A stretch of DNA of 64,000 nt from AWTP1-13 sp963832445 (GTDB taxonomy: Bacteria; Pseudomonadota; Alphaproteobacteria; Rhizobiales; Hyphomicrobiaceae). The stretch's first letter is position 1; each line of letters begins with the position of its first letter. Below are positions 59,715 through 64,000 of this stretch, in pieces. The notes below the pieces were generated by a model. That model was not told where the DNA came from, made no database searches, and worked only from the letters and a program-made list of their open reading frames with translations. A program made the position numbers and the translations under genes. Location of the stretch: the NCBI GenBank assembly GCA_963832445.1, contig CAWHUM010000005.1:1-64000 (forward strand), in the 5' to 3' direction.

Positions 59715-60173
59715 ATGAAGCGTAGTGTTCTTGCAGCGACTGCTATCGCTTGCGTTCTGACGGCGGGTCATTGGGCATGGGCGCAGAGTAGGCCGCCGGG
59801 TACTGTAGTCGTCACGCCGGACAAGTTGACGTGGAAGGCGAGTCCCAGAGTGGCGGGCGTTGAAGCCGCTGGGCTGGTCGGGGACTCGACCAAGCAAGGA
59901 TCGTATGTAGAGCGCGTCAGATTTCCCGCGAACTTCAAGGTCCAATCGCACACGCATCCGGAGGAAAGGACCTACACGATAATCTCCGGGACTTGGTATG
60001 TCGGCTGGGGCGACAAGTTTGATGAAGCCAAGCTCATTGGACTGTCGGCGGGAAGTTTCTACACCGAACCGGCAAACGTTCCGCACTTCGTGGCTACGAA
60101 AGGCGAGCCGGTGGTGGTCCAAATCAGTGGTACGGGACCGACAGCTACCAAGATGCTCGACGCACCTAAGTAG
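59715..60173 (+). CDS. exported cupin-domain protein
   Basis: 152 residues, GGGAGG upstream. Signal peptide MKRSVLAATAIACVLTAGHW, cut after AWAQ. Cupin core: QGSYVERVRFPANFKVQSHT, HPEERTYTIISGTWYVGWGD and GSFYTEPANVPHFVATKGEP. Metal-binding His/Glu of motif 1 (HTHPEE) and His of motif 2 (VPHF) are present, so it may be a periplasmic metal-dependent enzyme or sensor. The substrate is unknown. Confidence 0.82.
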   Translation: MKRSVLAATAIACVLTAGHWAWAQSRPPGTVVVTPDKLTWKASPRVAGVEAAGLVGDSTKQGSYVERVRFPANFKVQSHTHPEERTYTIISGTWYVGWGDKFDEAKLIGLSAGSFYTEPANVPHFVATKGEPVVVQISGTGPTATKMLDAPK

Positions 60174-60212
60174 ATTGCTACGACCGGTGTTGATTGCCGT
60201 CCGAAAAAGCCT

Positions 60213-60320
60213 TGGGAGTGCACGAGTTTCGGAGGGCCGGGCTCACGCATTCCACACGGGGAGCGCATCACGGATTTTGGTAGTGGGGTGGCGCGCGGAG
60301 CGCGCCGTTGAGCGGTGATA
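60213..60320 (-). repeat. phased repeat element D (three units plus palindrome)
   Basis: Units at 60221, 60244 and 60269 (steps 23, 25), then the perfect palindrome GGCGCGC-GGA-GCGCGCC at 60290 (21 bases on) and GTTGAGCGGTGA. Equivalent to the last three units of B. No minus-strand gene follows it; it sits between the plus-strand cupin and GYD genes. Confidence 0.85.
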
Positions 60321-60407
60321 AGGCCCTGGTATCCACGTCGTTGCGGGCATACAGTGTCCTGTCCAAGAGGGATTGAGGATGGGGGGCTTTCATCACGAGG
60401 AATGCCC

Positions 60408-60743
60408 ATGCCCATTTACATCTCCCGCGGCAAGTTCACGACAGACGCGGTCAAGGGAATGCTCGCGAAACCCGAGAATCGCGAGGAAGCGGTTGCCGCC
60501 CTCTTCAAGACCGTCGGCGGCAAACTTATCGCCTGGTACCTCACGTTCGGCCGTCACGATTGGTTAGTCATCGGCGAATTCCCTAACGAGAAGGCGGCCG
60601 CCTCCGCCGTTCTGGCAGCTGCAGCAGGGGGCAGTCTGTCGGATATCGAGACCACGGTCGCGATGACGGCGCAGGATGCTGCTGCTACGTTCGAGGCTGC
60701 TGGAAATGCCGCCAGGAGCTTCAGAAGCGCGGGACGCTCTTAA
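60408..60743 (+). CDS. GYD-domain protein
   Basis: 111 residues from ATG 60408 with GAGGA eight bases before (ATG 60402 also possible). GYD fold: MPIYISRGKFTTDAVKGMLA, EEAVAALFKTVGGKLIAWYL, FGRHDWLVIGEFPNEKAAAS and LSDIETTVAMTAQDAAATFE. These ferredoxin-like small proteins are widespread and have no established function. The gene is complete. Confidence 0.8.
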   Translation: MPIYISRGKFTTDAVKGMLAKPENREEAVAALFKTVGGKLIAWYLTFGRHDWLVIGEFPNEKAAASAVLAAAAGGSLSDIETTVAMTAQDAAATFEAAGNAARSFRSAGRS

Positions 60744-60819
60744 AAGGTGGCCGAGCGGCTAGCGTCTGGTTCGCGTCAGCTGATGGGGAAAGAAACCTGT
60801 CGCTGGCGCGGACTATTGC

Positions 60820-60878
60820 GTGATGCGGACGGTGCCGAGTTTGTAGAGCTGCTGGATTTCGGCGGGGGAGAGGGCGCA
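60820..60878 (-). repeat. LamG-tail box L5
   Basis: Minus strand reads ALSPAEIQQLYKLGTVRITQ (the first residue inferred across the junction) and then a stop. It starts immediately after the stop codon of the gene at 60880. Confidence 0.7.
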
Positions 60879-60879
60879 T

Positions 60880-61137
60880 TTATCCGCGCGAGGCGAACAC
60901 TTTTTCTTCGAGGGCGGCGACGCGTGTCTCGAGTTTGCCGTGCTTCATGCCGCGCAGTTGGGTCTCGATTGAATTGACCTGCGTGGCGAGCGTGATGACC
61001 TGGCCCTTCCGTGAATCCTTTGTCCATCCGAGCGTCGAGACTAGTGAGGTGGCAGCGGTGGCCGTGTGCGGACCCGCTGTGTCGGGGGGTTGAAGACACG
61101 TGGCCCCTGAGCCCGCAGGGCCGCCGCTACCGATCAT
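60880..61137 (-). CDS. tail-fibre-like coiled-coil protein
   Basis: 85 residues from ATG 61135-61137. A Thr/Ala/Pro-rich start is followed by WTKDSRKGQVITLATQVNSI, ETQLRGMKHGKLETRVAALE and EKVF. The hydrophobic heptads and the 'GKLETRxAALEEKVF' ending are seen in coiled-coil segments of phage-type proteins. It follows the 49-residue gene at 61150 by 12 bases on the same strand, suggesting coupling. Confidence 0.5.
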   Translation of the reverse strand: MIGSGGPAGSGATCLQPPDTAGPHTATAATSLVSTLGWTKDSRKGQVITLATQVNSIETQLRGMKHGKLETRVAALEEKVFASRG

Positions 61138-61149
61138 TGGGCAACCACA

Positions 61150-61299
61150 CTATTGCAACAGGTTCGTGACAGCCGTCATCTGCCACCGGTTGAGCACCAC
61201 CAGCTTCCCCGCCTCTTCGTGCTCCACGTGGTATCTTGGCGGCGGCACTCCATAGGTCTCGCCACGCCTGTTGCTCAGTGGCCGCGCTATCCCGCACAT
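61150..61299 (-). CDS. 49-residue hypothetical protein
   Basis: ATG 61297-61299: MCGIARPLSNRRGETYGVPP, PRYHVEHEEAGKLVVLNRWQ and MTAVTNLLQ. The sensible beta-like C-terminus and the 12-base gap to the next gene support it; no ribosome site is obvious and the true start may lie elsewhere. Unknown function, possibly phage-derived. Confidence 0.38.
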   Translation of the reverse strand: MCGIARPLSNRRGETYGVPPPRYHVEHEEAGKLVVLNRWQMTAVTNLLQ

Positions 61300-61466
61300 C
61301 AGTCAGAGGCAGGGGTGGACCACTTGATTGTGGCGTCGCCCTGTTCAATACAGGGGCGCGGTGTCTCGGGAACTTGCCGAGCGGGGCGATCTGGGAGTGG
61401 GCAGAGTGCCCGAGCATCTGACGCTCGGAACGGTGGCGGGCAAGGCGCAAGCTCGCGAGGGAAGCC

Positions 61467-61862
61467 ATGCAACAGCGCTCGACACAGCTAATCGTGCTTC
61501 TGCTGTGCCTTGCACTCGCCGGATGCGCCAGCTCCGGCAATGCAAGCATCGCCGAAGCCACCGGGGCCTCCGTTGCCGCTCAGCTCGTCAAAGGCAGGAC
61601 GACACAAGCCGACGTGCGGAAGCTCTATGGCGATCCGATGAAGACGTCTTTCAGCGCCAACGGCTTCGAAACCTGGGAATACGAATTCACAAAGCTGCAA
61701 TCCCGGCCGACCAATTTCATTCCGTATGTCAACCTAGTGCACAGCGGCGCAGACGGCGATAAGAAATCGCTGGTGATCTTTTTCGACAGGGGCAAGGTGG
61801 TGCAGGACTTCACCATGAGCACGTCGAAGGTTGAGGTCAATCAGGGCCTCATCACCCGCTGA
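61467..61862 (+). CDS. SmpA/BamE-like lipoprotein
   Basis: 131 residues. Lipoprotein signal QLIVLLLCLALAGCASSGNA (lipobox LAGC). The body LVKGRTTQADVRKLYGDPMK, FETWEYEFTKLQSRPTNFIP and KKSLVIFFDRGKVVQDFTMS has the 'kGxTtxxDVxxxyG.P' opening of SmpA/OmlA (BamE-like) domains. Small versions occur as accessory envelope proteins in phages and islands, so a BAM role is not implied. Confidence 0.75.
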   Translation: MQQRSTQLIVLLLCLALAGCASSGNASIAEATGASVAAQLVKGRTTQADVRKLYGDPMKTSFSANGFETWEYEFTKLQSRPTNFIPYVNLVHSGADGDKKSLVIFFDRGKVVQDFTMSTSKVEVNQGLITR

Positions 61863-62010
61863 GACCCGCGGCTGCGCCGTTAGGCGTCGATGCCGCCACC
61901 GGTTGACCCCGGCTAATCGCTTGCGGCGTTGACGCGGCCCCGATAGTTGCCAAAACTCGCTGCACAGCGAGAACGGCAAGGGTGGCGAGGTGGCCAGTCG
62001 GTGCGACAGC

Positions 62011-62132
62011 ACACGGATTTCGGGTGAGCGAACTCACGGATACTGGAAGGTGAGGTCGCGGATTTTGAGTGTCGCGTCGCGCACGGATTTTAGTGGTGCG
62101 GTGGCGTGCGGAGCGCGCCGTCGGGCGGTATG
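62011..62132 (-). repeat. phased repeat element E (four units plus palindrome)
   Basis: Units at 62012, 62034, 62057 and 62082 (steps 22, 23, 25), then GGCGTGC-GGA-GCGCGCC at 62103 (21 bases on) and a variant tail GTCGGGCGG. Same geometry as B although several bases differ. Confidence 0.8.
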
Positions 62133-62201
62133 GCGCGGGTTGGTTAGGCCAGTCAAGCCAACGACCAGGGCGCACGATGTCGGACCGCGTGCTGGGCAAG
62201 G

Positions 62202-62735
62202 TCAACCGGGCGCCCACACCAGCCCGCACTTGCCCGCAACCGCGAGTTCGCAGATCTGCCGCAAGTTTGCAAAACACTCTTCCAGGAAGACGTAATCGTC
62301 GTCTACCGCTGCGACGATCGGCGTTCGCCGCCTTCGCAGCCACGACCACAACCGCTCCCCACGTGCGCGCACCTCGACATACGAGCGGGCCCGAGCGCAA
62401 ATCTCGGTATTAGGAAGCGCCTTCAACCGCTCGAGCAGCGCTTGCGTATCGGCGGCATCCGCACCAAACGCATCCATACCAAACACTAAATCGTCGATTA
62501 GCAGATCAGCACAGCGATGGGGCCGGAACCAGGTCTCGAAGATGCGCAACGGGCCGCTTGCTCCCTTCTTCGTGCCATTGAGCAGAAAGTGGAAGAGCAC
62601 GACGTTTTTATGATTCGTTACCCCTGCGCCTTCGCCGGGCGTGGACTGGGAGAAGGCGAAAAACGCGCCAGGGCGACGGCGGAAGCTCGAAAGCTGCTCA
62701 TCGCTCACCAGCCAAAAGCACATTTCCAACGACAT
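62202..62735 (-). CDS. hypothetical protein, 177 residues
   Basis: ATG 62733-62735. MSLEMCFWLVSDEQLSSFRR and RPGAFFAFSQSTPGEGAG, a middle LRIFETWFRPHRCADLLIDD and the end FLEECFANLRQICELAVAGK with CGLVWAPG. A full-length soluble alpha/beta protein by texture. The overall plan (aromatic N-terminus, 'F.EEC..NL..IC..A' helix at the end) is like small immunity-type proteins, but I do not recognise a named family. Confidence 0.6.
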   Translation of the reverse strand: MSLEMCFWLVSDEQLSSFRRRPGAFFAFSQSTPGEGAGVTNHKNVVLFHFLLNGTKKGASGPLRIFETWFRPHRCADLLIDDLVFGMDAFGADAADTQALLERLKALPNTEICARARSYVEVRARGERLWSWLRRRRTPIVAAVDDDYVFLEECFANLRQICELAVAGKCGLVWAPG

Positions 62736-62800
62736 GGTAAGAAGAGCCTGATCGCCGTAGACCTCATGGCCACGTTCAAGTTGAGCTGAGAGAGGCTTAC

Positions 62801-63052
62801 TTGGCTAGCTGGGTTCAAACGCTGTTTCGCCGGCAACGGCAAGACCCGAGAAATGCCCTGCTGGCAGCCATGACCGACTTCAGCAATTCCGCCTTGGCGT
62901 CTCGCGCGGTAGTCTTCTACGACGACCCGCAGCAGTTCGAGGCATTCCTCGACAGCGTGAACCGGGAAGGACCTTGGGCCGAATACGCGCGTGCACCAAT
63001 GCCGGCGGAGCTTGCCTTCGAGATATTCTCAGCAGGTCCTGGCGGGTCGTGA
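62801..63052 (+). CDS. hypothetical small protein
   Basis: A TTG start at 62801 with GAGAGG six bases upstream: LASWVQTLFRRQRQDPRNAL, LAAMTDFSNSALASRAVVFY, DDPQQFEAFLDSVNREGPWA and a short tail. 83 residues with good amphipathic texture. No family. A competing minus-strand frame covers part of it, so support is moderate. Confidence 0.42.
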   Translation: MASWVQTLFRRQRQDPRNALLAAMTDFSNSALASRAVVFYDDPQQFEAFLDSVNREGPWAEYARAPMPAELAFEIFSAGPGGS

Positions 63053-63578
63053 GCTGGAGCGCCTGCGACGCGTTGGCAAACGCCTCTACTCTCACCAGCG
63101 GCGTTACATTGTGCCTTAGCCGGTATTGCTCCCATGCGATCGCCGTCCGCTGCAGGACATCGAGGTCGGCAAGTCTTGCTGTCAGGTTGACTCGCGAGGC
63201 CATCACGCCGACGGCCTGTGCGGCTCCTGCAGCGTGCTGAGCATCGATCCAAGGCCAAGCTCAAGGAAACCGAAGGCTCCGCGTGACGTTTTGCTCCAAA
63301 ATGGAGCAACCAATGGAACACAAGCTGAGCCTCGATGAGCTCATGTTCATCCTTGAGCGGATCGGCAGAGATATTAGCCTGTGAGTAGGGAACGACGAGA
63401 ATTTGAAATTCCTTGTGGGGATCGGGGCTTGGCGCCTCGAACAATTGTCTGTCCGCCTCCCGGCTCGTCGGGGGGAGACACGGATCAAATCCCCGGGCTC
63501 CAACGCGAACGCGTCGCTCGTAGCGAGCCACGGTGCGACACCCGATCTGGAAGCTGACGATGGCACTACTGCGACGCG
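63053..63578. other. gap with broken minus-strand coding remnants
   Basis: No intact gene. On the minus strand, EFQILVVPYSQANISADPLK and DEHELIEAQLVFHWLLHFGA (about 63290-63410) and, in another frame, SRVNLTARLADLDVLQRTAI with AWEQYRLRHN (about 63090-63200) read like pieces of one or two real proteins split by indels. No family recognised. Confidence 0.35.
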
Positions 63579-63854
63579 TCACTCGCGGTAGTCTTGCACC
63601 CGCGTTGCTCTCAGCCCTTGTAGACCATGGCGATCGATCAAGTGTTGCCACGACAGGAACTCGTCCACTGTCAGCCTGTAGCGTTCGCACGCCTCTTCCA
63701 AGCTCAAGAGGCCCCCGCGGACTGCAGCAATCAGTACCGCCTTGCGGCGGATCACCCAGCGCTTCGTATCCCGAGGCGGTAGATCCGCTATGGTTAGCGG
63801 AGCGCCATCCGGTCCGATGACGAAGCGTGCTCGGTTATGTCGCTGATCGATCAT
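63579..63854 (-). CDS. DUF1153 (SciP-type CtrA inhibitor) protein
   Basis: 91 residues, start ATG 63852-63854. GPDGAPLTIADLPPRDTKRW, VIRRKAVLIAAVRGGLLSLE and EACERYRLTVDEFLSWQHLI, then DRHGLQGLRATRVQDY match the whole length of SciP, the small helix-turn-helix protein that blocks CtrA-activated transcription in the alphaproteobacterial cell cycle. It sits in accessory DNA, so it may be an extra copy; a symbol is withheld because the core copy may be elsewhere. Confidence 0.85.
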   Translation of the reverse strand: MIDQRHNRARFVIGPDGAPLTIADLPPRDTKRWVIRRKAVLIAAVRGGLLSLEEACERYRLTVDEFLSWQHLIDRHGLQGLRATRVQDYRE

Positions 63855-64000
63855 GATACGCTACTCGTTGTCTGAAAAGGTTCGCAATATACTAAGCATA
63901 CAGAATTAAAGATCGACCCTCGTGGCGCGGCAAGTTTGCGAAAACATTTACGCAGTTGGTCGCTAAGGCTTACGAACATAGCGGCCGGAAGGTGCTTGCT

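Noticed and set aside
55777..62132. Integron cassette array
   Set aside because: No intI, and the GGCGCGC palindrome is far shorter than attC sites and lies 5' of genes; genes are on both strands.
62880..63206. Minus-strand gene of 108 codons
   Set aside because: The first 60 residues look protein-like but the rest is Arg-rich shadow opposite 62801-63052; treated as a remnant only.

Overview
The window is a high-GC chromosomal segment from an alphaproteobacterium, most likely a member of the Hyphomicrobiales. The evidence is gene order and protein type: rplM-rpsI-argC, rsmE next to class II gshA, an ilvE / MarR / OmpR-type regulator / histidine kinase cluster like petP-petR, an aminotransferase-hom-glpX-recJ run, class I phaC, a SciP (DUF1153) protein and a DUF1127 remnant. 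The species cannot be read from the sequence.

Layout. (1) Positions 1-3.7 kb are decayed accessory DNA. They hold a partial HTH protein, an IS5-type transposase scrap, and frameshifted remnants of a small secreted protein, a PhoX-like phosphatase, a DUF1127 protein and a winged-helix/TolB-like regulator. The block ends at a 3' fragment of tRNA-Gln (to 3718), which looks like the scar of an element that integrated in that tRNA. (2) 3.7-45.1 kb is dense, intact, core-like sequence. It starts with a tripartite tricarboxylate transporter (tctCBA) divergent from an enolase-superfamily dehydratase, an epimerase, a GNAT protein and a DapA-family aldolase, with a TIM-barrel isomerase facing them. This is probably a sugar-acid or polyol uptake and breakdown unit. 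Next come a porin, an unusual pentapeptide-repeat/J-domain membrane protein, the petPR-like regulatory block with two palindromic insertions, csaA, a TetR regulator, rsmE, gshA, a cytochrome c, glycolate oxidase glcDEF, an orphan solute-binding protein, argC, rpsI-rplM, an enoyl-CoA hydratase, a CoA-binding protein, metY, phaC, an alanine/DAP-type aminotransferase, hom, glpX and recJ. (3) 45.1-64 kb is accessory again. An intact tRNA-Glu is followed at once by a tyrosine integrase with two AlpA/Xis-like genes. Hypothetical genes, decayed recombinase and transposase pieces, a gene with a nonsense codon, and a truncated sulfatase-type gene ended by an IS3-family element (53596-55072, 5-bp target duplication) follow.

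From 55.7 to 62.1 kb is a repeat-rich stretch of very small genes, some on each strand. Two dispersed repeat families run through it. One is a phased array of roughly 22-bp units (core CACGGATTTTGG) with a fixed 22-23-25-21 bp geometry ending in a GC palindrome. The other is a 50-60 bp box that reads, on the minus strand, as the C-terminal end of LamG-type proteins. In three places the order on the minus strand is array, small gene, box. This is the part of the window most likely to hold something undescribed. The right edge carries a SciP-like CtrA-inhibitor homologue.

Disrupted reading frames are common in both accessory flanks, and I found none in the 41-kb core-like block. That argues for real decay in islands rather than uniformly poor sequence, although read errors cannot be excluded from sequence alone.
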